Below are positions 40,518 through 50,339 of a stretch of 64,000 nt of DNA, in pieces; within the stretch, counting starts at the first letter, position 1; each line of letters begins with the position of its first letter. The DNA comes from Fimenecus sp963590415 (lineage in GTDB: Bacteria > Bacillota > Clostridia > Oscillospirales > Acutalibacteraceae), in the NCBI GenBank assembly GCA_963590415.1, contig CAVAPB010000003.1, positions 38,807-102,806 on the forward strand, given 5' to 3'. A model generated the notes under the pieces. It saw only the letters and a program-made list of their open reading frames with translations. It was not told the DNA's origin and did no database searches. The position numbers were made by a program, and so were the translations under genes.

Positions 40518-41341
40518 TGAAACGTTCCTCCGCTCTTAAATCGCTTATCAACGCTCCGTATTTGCTCTGGTCGGTGCTTTTCATTATCGCACCGATGATA
40601 ATGGTCGTTTACTATGCGTTTACCGACAGAAACGGAGACTGGACCTTATCAAACATAACGGCTCTCGGCGCATATTCGCAGACCTTTATCCGCTCGATAT
40701 GGTATGCGTTTATCGCAACGGTGATTTGCCTTGTACTCGCCTACCCTATTGCGTATATTATGTCGCGTTCCGGTATGACAAAGCAGCGCACTATAATGAT
40801 GCTTGTTATGCTCCCCATGTGGATGAATTTTCTTATCCGCACCTATTCGTGGATAACACTGCTTGCGAACACAGGCATCATTAACACTGTGCTTTCGAAA
40901 ATCGGTATAGGTCCGCTCCATATGATAAACACGCCCGGTGCGGTCATTCTCGGTATGGTTTATAATTTCCTGCCGTATATGATATTGCCGATTTATTCTA
41001 TTATGTCGAAGCTTGACCACCGTCTTGTCGAGGCGGCACAGGACCTCGGCTGTAATTCGTTCGGAGTGCTTAAAAGGGTAATTTTCCCGTTGAGTCTCCC
41101 CGGCGTTATTTCGGGAATTACGATGGTTTTTGTTCCGTCGGTCAGTACGTTCTATATCAGTCAGAAGCTCGGCGGAGGCAAATATCTTCTTGTCGGCGAC
41201 TCAATAGAAATGCAATTTCAATCGGCATACAACTATAACCTCGGCGCCTCGCTTTCGTTGGTGCTTATGGTTATGATAATCATTTGTATGATCATTATGA
41301 ACAGATTTGCCGATAGCGAGGAAGGAGCGATGATTATATGA
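40517..41341 (+). CDS. potB: Spermidine/putrescine importer permease PotB
   Basis: This 274-residue protein has six membrane segments and the EAA motif (EAAQDLGCNSFGVLKRVIFP, about 173-192). It forms half of the channel with PotC; its start overlaps the potA stop and its end overlaps potC (ATGA). Confidence 0.94.
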   Translation: MKRSSALKSLINAPYLLWSVLFIIAPMIMVVYYAFTDRNGDWTLSNITALGAYSQTFIRSIWYAFIATVICLVLAYPIAYIMSRSGMTKQRTIMMLVMLPMWMNFLIRTYSWITLLANTGIINTVLSKIGIGPLHMINTPGAVILGMVYNFLPYMILPIYSIMSKLDHRLVEAAQDLGCNSFGVLKRVIFPLSLPGVISGITMVFVPSVSTFYISQKLGGGKYLLVGDSIEMQFQSAYNYNLGASLSLVLMVMIIICMIIMNRFADSEEGAMII

Positions 41342-42159
41342 AAAAGGCTCTTTCCAATCTCTATATAGCGCTTATAATGATTTTTCTCTATGCGCCGATG
41401 CTTGTTATGATTGTGCTTTCTTTCAACGAATCCGCAAGCACAAGCGTTATGACGGGATTCTCGCTTAAATGGTACGGCGAGCTGTTCAACGACACCACAA
41501 CGCTTGCGGCTTTGAGGAACACGCTTGTATTAGCGATAGTTTCCTCGGTTATTTCAATGATAATCGGCACTGCGGCGGCTGTCGGCATTTACAACATAAA
41601 AAAGAAGTGGCTGCAATCCTCTATTCTTACCGTTACAAACATACCGATGATGAACCCCGAAATAGTGACGGGCGTTTCGCTTATGCTGCTTTTTGTCTTT
41701 GTCGGTAAACTGGTGGGAATGTCCGATGTATTGGGCTTTCCGACGCTTTTGATAGCTCATATAACATTTAATTTGCCGTATGTTATCCTCTCGGTGCTTC
41801 CGAAGCTCCGTCAGACAGATAAGCATCTTTCCGAGGCGGCGCAGGACCTCGGCTGTACGCCTGTTCAGGCATTCTTTAAGGTAGTTCTGCCCAACATTTC
41901 CTCGGGAATCATAACGGGCTTTATAATGGCATTTACCCTTTCGCTTGACGATTTTATTATCAGCTATTTTGTCAGCGGACCTAAGTTCCAAACGCTTCCC
42001 ATTGTCATCTTCTCAATGACAAAGAAAAAGGTAAAACCTGATATGTATGCTCTTTCAACGCTTATCTTTGCAGCGGTACTCATTTTACTTGTTATTATGA
42101 ACATAACACAGGCAAGAAGCGAAAAGAAAGAACAAAGAGAGAAAAAAATCAATTTATAA
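41338..42159 (+). CDS. potC: Spermidine/putrescine importer permease PotC
   Basis: This 273-residue protein has six membrane segments, the EAA motif (EAAQDLGCTPVQAFFKVVLP, about 170-190) and a Lys/Glu-rich cytoplasmic tail. It pairs with PotB. The ATGA overlap with potB indicates translational coupling. Confidence 0.94.
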   Translation: MKKALSNLYIALIMIFLYAPMLVMIVLSFNESASTSVMTGFSLKWYGELFNDTTTLAALRNTLVLAIVSSVISMIIGTAAAVGIYNIKKKWLQSSILTVTNIPMMNPEIVTGVSLMLLFVFVGKLVGMSDVLGFPTLLIAHITFNLPYVILSVLPKLRQTDKHLSEAAQDLGCTPVQAFFKVVLPNISSGIITGFIMAFTLSLDDFIISYFVSGPKFQTLPIVIFSMTKKKVKPDMYALSTLIFAAVLILLVIMNITQARSEKKEQREKKINL

Positions 42160-42173
42160 CGGAGGAAAAGAAA

Positions 42174-43286
42174 ATGAAAAAAACAATCAGCATCGTTATG
42201 ACTCTTATTATGCTCTTTGGCATTTTTGCGTTGTCCGGTTGTACAAGCTCATCGGAAAAGCTTAATGTTGAGGCATTAAAAGGCAATTATGATGTTCCCG
42301 AGCTCAAGGGAACGGAGATAAATGTCTATAACTGGGGTGAATACATCTCGGACGGCTCCGAGGGAACGCTCAATGTCATTAAAGAATTTGAAGACCTTAC
42401 CGGAATAAAGGTAAACTACGCTATGTTTGACTCTAACGAGGATCTTTACTCAAAGCTTAAAAGCGGCGGCGTAAGCTATGATGTGCTTATCCCCTCGGAT
42501 TATATGATAGCAAGAATGATTTCGGAGGATATGCTTCAGCCGATAAATTTCGACAATGTTCCGAATATATCATATATCGACAGCACATACAAAAACGCAT
42601 ACTTCGATCCCGACGGTAAATACACGGTTGCGTATACGGGCGGCATGGTCGGACTGATATATAACACAACTATGGTAGATGAAACGCCGACAAGCTGGAG
42701 CATTATGTGGGACGAGAAATATTCGGGACAAATTCTCACATTCAACAACTCAAGAGACGCTTTCGGAATTGCGCAATATCTTTTGGGATACAGCATAAAT
42801 TCCACCGATAAAACCCAATGGGACGAAGCGGCTCAAAAGCTTATTGAGCAGAAGCCTCTCATACAGTCCTATGTTATGGATGAGGTGTTCGACAAAATGG
42901 AAATGGGAGAGGCTGCTATCGCCCCCTACTACGCGGGCGACTACCTGACAATGGCAGAAGTAAATCCCGACCTCGCATTTGTTTATCCCGATGAGGGAAC
43001 AAACATCTTTATAGACGCTATGTGCATACCTGCAAACGCCAAGAACAAAGAGGCGGCTGAGTTGTTTATAAACTTTATGTGCGAACCCGAAATTGCTCTT
43101 GCAAACGCAAATCATCTCGGCTATCTTTGCCCGAACACGGCAGTGCTCTCGGACGAGCGATATGAATACAAGGACAGTGAGGTTCTTTATCCGAAAAAAG
43201 AGGTCAAGACGGAATACTTCCACAATCTCGACCAGGATATGCTTGATTACCTTGCTTCCCTTTGGGAAAAAGTCAAACTCGCATAA
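42174..43286 (+). CDS. potD: Spermidine/putrescine-binding lipoprotein PotD
   Basis: It is 370 residues with a lipoprotein signal ending FALSGC and a mature part with NVYNWGEYISDGSEG, typical of PotD/PotF, which bind polyamine with aromatic and acidic residues. It delivers polyamine to PotBC. GGAGG precedes the ATG, and a strong terminator follows. Confidence 0.96.
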   Translation: MKKTISIVMTLIMLFGIFALSGCTSSSEKLNVEALKGNYDVPELKGTEINVYNWGEYISDGSEGTLNVIKEFEDLTGIKVNYAMFDSNEDLYSKLKSGGVSYDVLIPSDYMIARMISEDMLQPINFDNVPNISYIDSTYKNAYFDPDGKYTVAYTGGMVGLIYNTTMVDETPTSWSIMWDEKYSGQILTFNNSRDAFGIAQYLLGYSINSTDKTQWDEAAQKLIEQKPLIQSYVMDEVFDKMEMGEAAIAPYYAGDYLTMAEVNPDLAFVYPDEGTNIFIDAMCIPANAKNKEAAELFINFMCEPEIALANANHLGYLCPNTAVLSDERYEYKDSEVLYPKKEVKTEYFHNLDQDMLDYLASLWEKVKLA

Positions 43287-43299
43287 AGGCATAATTTTA

Positions 43300-43327
43300 C
43301 CCCTGTAAGATTTCAGTCTTACAGGGG
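43300..43327. terminator. Terminator after potD
   Basis: CCCCTGTAAGA and TCTTACAGGGG pair perfectly around a 6-base loop and are followed by TGTTTTTTATT on the plus strand. The minus-strand side is not T-rich enough to be a strong stop for the MATE gene, which ends 7 bases away. Confidence 0.92.
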
Positions 43328-43333
43328 TGTTTT

Positions 43334-44740
43334 TTATTCTGTTTTTATAGGTGCGGACAACTGTTTGTATGTTTTTGCAATAACCGCTGCGGAAATTATT
43401 GCGGTAAGCAGGTCGGAAACGGGCATTGAATACAACACGCCGTCCAATCCGAAAAAGCTCGGTAAAATTATTGCAAAGCCTACTCCGAACACGATTTCAC
43501 GCACCATTGAAAGCACTGTTGAAGAAAATGCCTTGCCCATTGCCTGTAAAAAGATGAATGCCGTTTTATTTATGCAGGCAAGAACAATCATACAAAGATA
43601 AACTCTGAACGATTTTACCGCAAAATCGGTGTAATAAGCACTTTCGTTTGCAGCACCGAAAATGTAAATCAAGGCTCTCGGGAACGCCTCGGCTATAATC
43701 AACGCTATTGCTCCGACAGTGGCTTCGGCGCACAGTAGGCGTGTAAACAGACCTTTTACCCTGTCTTTTCGTTCAGCTCCCATATTATATCCCACAATCG
43801 GAATACAGCCTGCCGCCATACCGACCACTACCGAAATGACAATTTGAAAAAATTTCATTACAATTCCGACAACCGCCATAGGTATCTGCGAATATTCCTC
43901 TATTGAAAACACCTTGTCAAGCGCTCCGTATTTTCTTATCATATTGTTTATCGCCGCCATTGCCGCAACAAGCGATATTTGCGATAAAAAGCTGCAAATT
44001 CCGAGGGTAAGCGTTTTGCCGATAAGCCTAAAGTTCAATTTGAAATCTGACCTTTTCAGCTTAACCGTCTTGGTTCGCATAAGATAAATAATTGCCAACA
44101 CGCAGGTAACAATCTGACCGAGAACCGTTGCAACCGCCGCTCCCATCATTCCCCAATGCAAGCCGAAGATTAAAATCGGGTCAAGAATTATGTTGATGAC
44201 CGCTCCCGAAAGCGTGGAAATCATGGCGAACTTAGGGCTTCCGTCGGCTCTGATTACCGGGTTCATCGCCTGACCGAACATATAAAAAGGAATTCCGAGC
44301 GTTATCCAAAAGAAATATTCTTCACTCAAACGGAAAGTTTCTTCGTTTACGGTTCCGCCGAAAGCCGTGATTATACGGCTTGAAAAAATAAGATATACCG
44401 CAGTTAAAACAAGACTTGAAATAACGGTTATCACAACCGAATTACCTACACTGCGGGAAGCGTCCTCCGCCCTGTTTTTACCGAGACTTATGCTCACAAA
44501 GGCACAGCAGCCGTCGCCTATCATAACGGCTATAGCAAGCGCAATTACCGTCAGCGGGAAAACAACGGTGTTTGCGGCATTACCGTATGAGCCGAGATAA
44601 TCGGCATTGGCAATGAAAATTTGGTCTACTATGTTGTAAAGTGCGCCGACAAGCAGTGAAATTATACACGGCACGGCATATTTTCGCATAAGTGTTCCTA
44701 TTTTTTCATTTACAAGAAATGAATTGTCGTTTTGTTTCAT
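43334..44740 (-). CDS. MATE-family efflux transporter
   Basis: This 468-residue protein has twelve membrane segments in two MatE halves; phrases such as NIVDQIFIANADYLGSYGNA and INIILDPILIF fit the clostridial MATE group, which exports drugs or metabolites with sodium or protons. GGGAGG lies before the ATG. The promoter and a leader hairpin with a T-run come just upstream, so expression may be limited by attenuation. Confidence 0.94.
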   Translation of the reverse strand: MKQNDNSFLVNEKIGTLMRKYAVPCIISLLVGALYNIVDQIFIANADYLGSYGNAANTVVFPLTVIALAIAVMIGDGCCAFVSISLGKNRAEDASRSVGNSVVITVISSLVLTAVYLIFSSRIITAFGGTVNEETFRLSEEYFFWITLGIPFYMFGQAMNPVIRADGSPKFAMISTLSGAVINIILDPILIFGLHWGMMGAAVATVLGQIVTCVLAIIYLMRTKTVKLKRSDFKLNFRLIGKTLTLGICSFLSQISLVAAMAAINNMIRKYGALDKVFSIEEYSQIPMAVVGIVMKFFQIVISVVVGMAAGCIPIVGYNMGAERKDRVKGLFTRLLCAEATVGAIALIIAEAFPRALIYIFGAANESAYYTDFAVKSFRVYLCMIVLACINKTAFIFLQAMGKAFSSTVLSMVREIVFGVGFAIILPSFFGLDGVLYSMPVSDLLTAIISAAVIAKTYKQLSAPIKTE

Positions 44741-44766
44741 AATTTACCTCCCAAAAGCACAAAAAA

Positions 44767-44795
44767 GGCGTAAGTCCATAAGTCGGACTTACGCC
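44767..44795. terminator. Bidirectional terminator in the MATE leader
   Basis: GGCGTAAGTCC and GGACTTACGCC pair perfectly around a 7-base loop; T-runs follow on both strands. It ends the PBP transcript, but also lies between the MATE promoter and its start codon (about 20 bases before the ribosome site). Confidence 0.9.
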
Positions 44796-44819
44796 TTTTT
44801 CGGCTACTCACTGTAATAT

Positions 44820-44848
44820 ATTATATCAAATCGAAAAAATTTTTTCAA
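44820..44848 (-). promoter_or_regulatory. Likely promoter of the MATE gene
   Basis: Minus-strand TTGAAA (44843-44848), 17-base spacer, TATAAT (44820-44825). Transcription would start about 20 bases before the terminator stem at 44767-44795. Confidence 0.75.
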
Positions 44849-44865
44849 ATGTTTTTTCAAAAAAA

Positions 44866-46452
44866 TTATATATTCTCCGCTATATACCTGAACACGGGAG
44901 CGCAGTCGGAGGAGCCTCCGTTGCCGTTTTCTTTCAGAACCGCAACGGCATATTTCGGCTCTTTATACGGAAAATATCCGCAAAACCACGATTGGGTTAT
45001 TTCGTTGCCGTCAGAGCCGTATTGTCCGCTCTGTGCGGTCGCCGTTTTGCCCGCAACCCTCATATTATCGGGCTTTGCCTTGCTACCGCTTCCGTTTTCC
45101 GTCGCAAAATTAAGCAATTCCCCGACCGCCTGTGCCGTCTCCTCTGACATAACACGCCGTGAGGCAGGCAGCTCGGCACGCATATATTCAAGCCTGTTTT
45201 TGTCAATTACCGCTTTCATAAGGCTCGGAGTGCGGTAAACTCCGCCGTTTGCAATCGCCGCATACACCGCCGCCATCTGAAGCGGAGAAGCCAACAGCTT
45301 ACCCTGCCCGAACGCAAGGTTTGCAAGGTCCTGCGAGGACACAATATCGTTAGCCTCGGGCATAATTCCGCTCTGCGTAAACCAGCCGTCGCAAAGCTCA
45401 ATACTCTTTCCCAAGCCGAGATTTTCTCCGAGAGCACAAATGCTTTCTTTTCCGTTTAGCAAAGCAAGATTTATAAAATACGGGTTGCACGACTGCGCCA
45501 TAGCTGAATACATATTGAGTGTACCGTGCCCCGAACGGTTGTGGCAGCCGAATTCCGACGAGCCCACGGATACAGACCCCGTGCAGTCAAACTCCGTACT
45601 CTGCGGTATTCCGTTTTCTATTGCCGCCGCGGCGGTAACCGCCTTAAAAACCGAGCCTACCGAATAAGGCGTAATTGCCCTGTTGATAAACGGTGCGTTT
45701 TCATCATTGAGGCTGTCAGCAGGCGAATTCTGACTAAACTCGGGGGCGCTCGCCATCGCCTTGATTTCAGAGGTTTCGACATCCAGAACGACAACAGCGC
45801 CCTTTTCGATTGAAAACTCCGTCATAGCCTGCTCGCATACGAACTGTATGTTTTTATCAACTGTCAGCATAAGCCCTGCGGATGTGCCATAACCGTCGGA
45901 CACCGCCTTTATCTCGCCGCCTGTCAGGATATTTCCTTTAGCGTCCACGGGACAGGTGATTTTAAGCGTTCCCGAACAGCTTTTCAGCAAGCTGTTATAA
46001 TACTTTTCAATTCCGCTCACGCCGTTACCGTCGGAGTCTGTATAACCTATCAGATGTACGCAAAGTCCGTTGTCGTCATAACGGTTGACAAGCGAAAAAG
46101 TCACTGCGTCCTCTCCCGCAAAGCTGCCCGTAGCCTTTGCAATGCCGATTTTCCCGCCCGAAATCTGCCCGTAGACGCTGTTTTGTTCCTCGGGAGAAAT
46201 TACTCCGCTCGCCTGTGAAAGCGCCGAAATTGACGGCTTAAGCGCAATATATGTGCTTTTGCCGACATTTACAAGAGGCTGCATATTACAGTCGTAAACC
46301 GTTCCCCTGCTCGTATCGGCGGTAACGCTTACGGAATTTGAAGTTTTTGAAGCGGACTGTATGTCCGAGGAATTGATTATAACAAGCCTTGCCAGCAACA
46401 CGCCGAGGCACAGGCAAAGCAAAAAGAACATTTCGGCAATGCGTTTATACAT
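44866..46452 (-). CDS. Penicillin-binding transpeptidase
   Basis: The 528-residue protein has one N-terminal membrane anchor (about 7-27), a dimerisation-like region and a transpeptidase domain with SVFK (SxxK), SCN (SxN) and KTA (469-471) instead of the usual KTG. It is a class B enzyme that crosslinks peptidoglycan, of the PBP2/FtsI/SpoVD kind; the exact role (cell division, elongation or spore) is open. Its ribosome site GAGGTG lies in the 3' arm of the upstream hairpin. Confidence 0.92.
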   Translation of the reverse strand: MYKRIAEMFFLLCLCLGVLLARLVIINSSDIQSASKTSNSVSVTADTSRGTVYDCNMQPLVNVGKSTYIALKPSISALSQASGVISPEEQNSVYGQISGGKIGIAKATGSFAGEDAVTFSLVNRYDDNGLCVHLIGYTDSDGNGVSGIEKYYNSLLKSCSGTLKITCPVDAKGNILTGGEIKAVSDGYGTSAGLMLTVDKNIQFVCEQAMTEFSIEKGAVVVLDVETSEIKAMASAPEFSQNSPADSLNDENAPFINRAITPYSVGSVFKAVTAAAAIENGIPQSTEFDCTGSVSVGSSEFGCHNRSGHGTLNMYSAMAQSCNPYFINLALLNGKESICALGENLGLGKSIELCDGWFTQSGIMPEANDIVSSQDLANLAFGQGKLLASPLQMAAVYAAIANGGVYRTPSLMKAVIDKNRLEYMRAELPASRRVMSEETAQAVGELLNFATENGSGSKAKPDNMRVAGKTATAQSGQYGSDGNEITQSWFCGYFPYKEPKYAVAVLKENGNGGSSDCAPVFRYIAENI

Positions 46453-46456
46453 AAAA

Positions 46457-46486
46457 ACACCTCTGCCTTATTATTGGCAAAGGTGT
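46457..46486 (-). terminator. Terminator hairpin carrying the PBP ribosome site
   Basis: Minus-strand ACACCTTTGCC and GGCAGAGGTGT pair with one G-U around an 8-base loop, 6 bases after the acyltransferase stop. A T-run follows and runs straight into the PBP start codon, so GAGGTG is inside the stem. Confidence 0.8.
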
Positions 46487-46491
46487 GAATT

Positions 46492-47358
46492 TTATTTAAG
46501 AATAAACCCGTAGCCGTTTCCCGTTTTACCGCCCGAGAGAAGATACTTTTTCGTTCTCCTCTGTAAATCGGTGTCCTCGGGTAATAGAATATAATTTCTT
46601 TTTTCGTTCTGCGCGCCCCAAAGGCGTCTGATAATTTCCTTATTCGTCTTATGGGTTTTGAAAACCGTGCAAAAAAGGTTCGAGAATTTCATTATATTAG
46701 ACTCGGGGTTCATAAACTCCCCGTTTCTCGGGTCAAGCAGCCAGCTGTCGCAGACAAATCCCTTGTAATCGTAATCGGGAAAATACTCGGCAAAAAAATT
46801 CCTTGCCGTATCTACGGAGCTTTCGCATTCCGAAAATCCGAGCCGTCCGCCCTCCGGTATATGAATGTTGAGAACACAGCTTTTGTTTTTTATCGGCGCT
46901 TTAGCAATCTGTAACGGAGAGAGCCCCGACGGGATATAATCGGTTTTGTAAAACTGATACTGCATTCTGCCGAGCTTGAATATGTTGAGATACAGGCAGT
47001 GCCTTATCCACGAAATTTCCAAAAGTCCGTCAATTCTTTCTTCGCGCTTTGCGGTATCGACCCATACGGAAATATCGCCGAAGGTGTCGTAAAAAATTTC
47101 ATCGGGAATACCGAGCCTGCGGTAAGAAGCGTATGCGTCCTCACTTATCAAAAGTGCCGCCGCAAGGCAAAGCGCCGCTCCCCTTTTTCTATCCTTTTTA
47201 AGGGCGGAAACAAAAGGCTTAAAATTGTCAAGCGAAGAGTGTTCTTTAATATACAAAACATCTTCAAAGCTGTTTTCAAGCTCGTATTTTGCCTTGTCAA
47301 ACGCCGCAGTATCAAGCGAAATGCGCTCTGCGAGGTTTGATATAAACCGCATATCCAT
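46492..47358 (-). CDS. Acyltransferase-domain protein (DUF5596-type)
   Basis: This 288-residue protein fits the two-part family annotated as NAT_N plus GNAT_C: an alpha-helical N-terminal half and a C-terminal GNAT-like half with VLNIHIPEGGRLGFSEC and FPDYDYKGFVCDSWLLDP. Its substrate is unknown. The ATG follows the U32 peptidase stop by 2 bases, so they are co-transcribed. Confidence 0.7.
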   Translation of the reverse strand: MDMRFISNLAERISLDTAAFDKAKYELENSFEDVLYIKEHSSLDNFKPFVSALKKDRKRGAALCLAAALLISEDAYASYRRLGIPDEIFYDTFGDISVWVDTAKREERIDGLLEISWIRHCLYLNIFKLGRMQYQFYKTDYIPSGLSPLQIAKAPIKNKSCVLNIHIPEGGRLGFSECESSVDTARNFFAEYFPDYDYKGFVCDSWLLDPRNGEFMNPESNIMKFSNLFCTVFKTHKTNKEIIRRLWGAQNEKRNYILLPEDTDLQRRTKKYLLSGGKTGNGYGFILK

Positions 47359-47360
47359 AA

Positions 47361-48584
47361 TCAGTCCGCCTGCTTGCGAAGAAGCGTGCCCTGCGGGAAA
47401 ACAAGGTCTGATTTAATTTTTGCCTTCATCATGGCGTGCGGCGCGCTCTCCACCTGTTCGCCGTCGGCATTTATAATTTCCGTAACAACAAACGACACGG
47501 GCTTTTTGCCGAATTCAAGCGCTTCAAGCGTGTCGCCGACAGAAAATTTATTTCTCTGCTCAATATGGATATATCCGTCCTCGCACTTCTCGACAACAGC
47601 CATAACATCCCATTCTCTGCGGTAGCCGCCCTCATAGGACACATTGGCGTCAATCCTCGGTGCCTCATAGAAGAATCCCGTTCCGTATTCACGGTAGCTG
47701 ACCTTTCTTGTCTCGTCGATTATCCACTGTTCGGGCATATAGTCGTCGCTCGGATTTTTAATGTAGCCGTCTATTGCCGCACGGTATGCGTTCGTGATGA
47801 CCGCAGTATAATACGCCGATTTTGCCCTGCCCTCGATTTTGAAGCTGTCAATTCCCGCTTTCACAAGGTCGGGGATATGCTCTATCATACACATATCCTT
47901 TGAGTTGAGAATATATGTCCCGTTTTTATTGTTATCTATCGGGAAGAAATTGCCCTGTCTGTCCTTTTGCACAAGGGCATACTCCCATCTGCACGGCTGA
48001 GCGCACGCTCCCCTGTTTGCATCCCTGCCGACAAGATAATGCGACAAAAGGCATCTGCCTGAAAACGAAACGCACATAGCTCCGTGTACAAAGCACTCGA
48101 TTTCAAGGTTTTTCGGAGTTTTCGCCCTGATTTCGGCAATATCTTCAAGCGAAATTTCACGCGCGGTAACAATTCGCTTTGCGCCGAGGATATAAAACTC
48201 GTTTGCCGAAAGATAATTTACAATTCCCGCCTGAGTGGAAATATGAACGTCGACATCGGGCGCATATTTTTTGCAATATGACAGCACGCCTATATCAGCC
48301 ACTATAAATGCGTCAATTCCTGCGGCGGCTGTGGTTTTAATGTATTCGGGAAGTCTGCCGATTTCCGCGTTTGTGGGAACGGTGTTGAGCGTAAGATAGA
48401 TTTTAACGCCCTTTTTGTGGGCAATTTCGCAAATTTCCCTTAAAGACTCGGAGTCGAAGTTTTTGGGTGCGGCTCTCATTGAAAACATAGTCGAGCCGAC
48501 ATAGATTGCGTCAGCCCCTGCGCTCAAAGCCGCGTCAAATCTTTCTCGGTCGCCGGCAGGCGCCAATAATTCGGGTCTTGTCAT
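47361..48584 (-). CDS. U32-family peptidase (TrhP/YegQ-like)
   Basis: This 407-residue protein has the TIM-barrel start LLAPAGDRERFDAALSAGAD and the U32 signature ECFVHGAMCVSFSGRCLLS (about 160-180), with later cysteines (GACAQPCRWEY) as in prephenate-dependent tRNA hydroxylases TrhP. Family members modify tRNA wobble uridine; some act as collagenases. The tRNA role is more likely. It starts 49 bases after mltG. Confidence 0.92.
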   Translation of the reverse strand: MTRPELLAPAGDRERFDAALSAGADAIYVGSTMFSMRAAPKNFDSESLREICEIAHKKGVKIYLTLNTVPTNAEIGRLPEYIKTTAAAGIDAFIVADIGVLSYCKKYAPDVDVHISTQAGIVNYLSANEFYILGAKRIVTAREISLEDIAEIRAKTPKNLEIECFVHGAMCVSFSGRCLLSHYLVGRDANRGACAQPCRWEYALVQKDRQGNFFPIDNNKNGTYILNSKDMCMIEHIPDLVKAGIDSFKIEGRAKSAYYTAVITNAYRAAIDGYIKNPSDDYMPEQWIIDETRKVSYREYGTGFFYEAPRIDANVSYEGGYRREWDVMAVVEKCEDGYIHIEQRNKFSVGDTLEALEFGKKPVSFVVTEIINADGEQVESAPHAMMKAKIKSDLVFPQGTLLRKQAD

Positions 48585-48604
48585 AGCTTTCTCCTGTTAT
48601 ATAG

Positions 48605-48630
48605 AAAGCGGAGAACAATGTCTCCGCTTT
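48605..48630 (-). terminator. Stem-loop between mltG and the U32 gene
   Basis: AAAGCGGAGA and TCTCCGCTTT pair perfectly around a 6-base loop, 3 bases after the mltG stop. The minus strand continues CTATATAAC, a poor T-run, so it may be a weak terminator or a processing site. Confidence 0.5.
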
Positions 48631-48632
48631 AT

Positions 48633-50339
48633 TTAATTGGATTTTTTACTGTTTGCCTTCAATGCCGCAAGAGAATTCTGATTATGCTCAGCGTCCGTAG
48701 CCGCAAGATAAATCTTCTTGTCATTGTCATGCAGGAAGTAGTAATATCCCGTGCTTGCAGGGTAAAGTGCCGCATTTATTGCGTCGTTACCGGGGTTGCA
48801 TATAGCGCCGACGGGAAGTCCCTCGCATTTATAGGTATCATAGTTCTTCTGATAAACGCTCAATTCGGAAGAGTTTGTAACGCTCTTTGAAATATATTCG
48901 CTGACATATTCCTTTGTAGCGTCAGAACCGAGAGTCGGATAAATTCCCGACTTATTAAGTCTGTTGTGGAATACCGAAGATACAAGCGGCATTTGGTCGG
49001 CACCGTAAGCCTCTTTCTCGATAATGGAAGCCAAGGTGATTACATCATCCACGCTCATACCGAGCTTATCAGCCTGTGCCTGATACTCGTCCGTCCACTT
49101 ATTCTTGAAGTTATCAAGGAACTTGCGGATAACGCTTGAAGCATTTTCGCCGATATAGAACTCATAGGTATCGGGATAAAGATAGCCCTCAAGCACCTGA
49201 TAGCGCTTGTCCTTATTGTCCATCTGTGCGATAAATGTATATTCGGTGCTGAAATCGACATCCCTGACAGTGGCAAAGAACGCCGTCTGTGAGCAAACCT
49301 CGTATTTTTCAAGCTTTTCGGCAATCTGATTTACGGTATAGCCCTCGGGGAATGTGAGCGTTACGGTTTCGCCCGTAACGGTCGGCTTTTTGAAAGACGA
49401 GAGCATATTTTCAAGTCCCATAGACTCGGTAAGATAATAAATACCCGTTAAGTAGTTATCGTCCCTGTACTGAAGCGCCTTTGCAAAAATCCTGCAAAAA
49501 TACTTATGCTTGATAAGCTTGTTATCCTTGAGAATGTCTATTGCACCCTTTGTGTCGGTCTGCGCCGGAACATTTACGGTAACGACGGTTTCGCTGTCTC
49601 TGCCTATTGCGAGAATATCGTTCATACAGCTTATTGCGTAAGTAGAAATGAGTACCGCCGCCGCAATGCAAACGGTAATAAGTATCCACGCCTTTTTATT
49701 CTGCTTAAAGAAAAGCTCAATTCTCTTTTTGGGCGGTATTTCGTTTTTCTTGACAATAATCGCCCTGCCGTTTTCGTCATGAACAATTTCGGGCTTCTTG
49801 TATGGAACATCGCTCTGCGGCTGCTTTTTATGCTTTGAAAACGGGTTTGCCTTTTTCTGCTGTGCTTTCTTTGCCGCATTGCTAACAGGCTTTTTATTTT
49901 CGGGAACAGTCTGCCTGTACTCGGGCTTCGGTGCTTCCCTTTTCGGGACATAACGCTTGTCCTCATCAAAAGCCGGCATAAGGTCGATTTTGTTGCTTTC
50001 GTCCGCCGGGCGTTCAACAGGTCTGTCGGAATAGCGGTGCGTGGGTCGCTTTGTCGCAGGCTCCGGCTTTTTGTATATCTGTGCGTGCGCTGCCGACTGC
50101 TCACGCTTTGTCGGCACGCGTCTGACGGGCTGACTGAATTCCGAGTCGATGTCCTTTATATCAAGCTTAAAGCTTTTTGAGGAGCGTCCCGAGGCAGGTC
50201 TTTCGGAAGTGGGTTGAGCAGCTGAACGGGGAGCCGTCCTCTGAGGTTTTGTTACAGACGAATAAGACTCCAGCAAATCGTCATAAGCCTGCTCGTCGCT
50301 GCTTATTCGTTTGTATGGCTTTTTCTCGTCTTTATTCAT
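48633..50339 (-). CDS. mltG: Endolytic transglycosylase MltG
   Basis: The 568-residue protein has a long basic, Pro/Lys-rich cytoplasmic region (about 1-205), one membrane segment (about 208-228), a LysM-like part, and the YceG domain with the catalytic Glu in LASIIEKEAYG and following VFHNRL. MltG cuts nascent glycan to end strand growth. The start is the ATG at 50339, with GGAGG nine bases upstream; it overlaps the folate gene by 4 bases. The long cytoplasmic part is unusual outside Clostridia and may bind partners. Confidence 0.93.
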   Translation of the reverse strand: MNKDEKKPYKRISSDEQAYDDLLESYSSVTKPQRTAPRSAAQPTSERPASGRSSKSFKLDIKDIDSEFSQPVRRVPTKREQSAAHAQIYKKPEPATKRPTHRYSDRPVERPADESNKIDLMPAFDEDKRYVPKREAPKPEYRQTVPENKKPVSNAAKKAQQKKANPFSKHKKQPQSDVPYKKPEIVHDENGRAIIVKKNEIPPKKRIELFFKQNKKAWILITVCIAAAVLISTYAISCMNDILAIGRDSETVVTVNVPAQTDTKGAIDILKDNKLIKHKYFCRIFAKALQYRDDNYLTGIYYLTESMGLENMLSSFKKPTVTGETVTLTFPEGYTVNQIAEKLEKYEVCSQTAFFATVRDVDFSTEYTFIAQMDNKDKRYQVLEGYLYPDTYEFYIGENASSVIRKFLDNFKNKWTDEYQAQADKLGMSVDDVITLASIIEKEAYGADQMPLVSSVFHNRLNKSGIYPTLGSDATKEYVSEYISKSVTNSSELSVYQKNYDTYKCEGLPVGAICNPGNDAINAALYPASTGYYYFLHDNDKKIYLAATDAEHNQNSLAALKANSKKSN

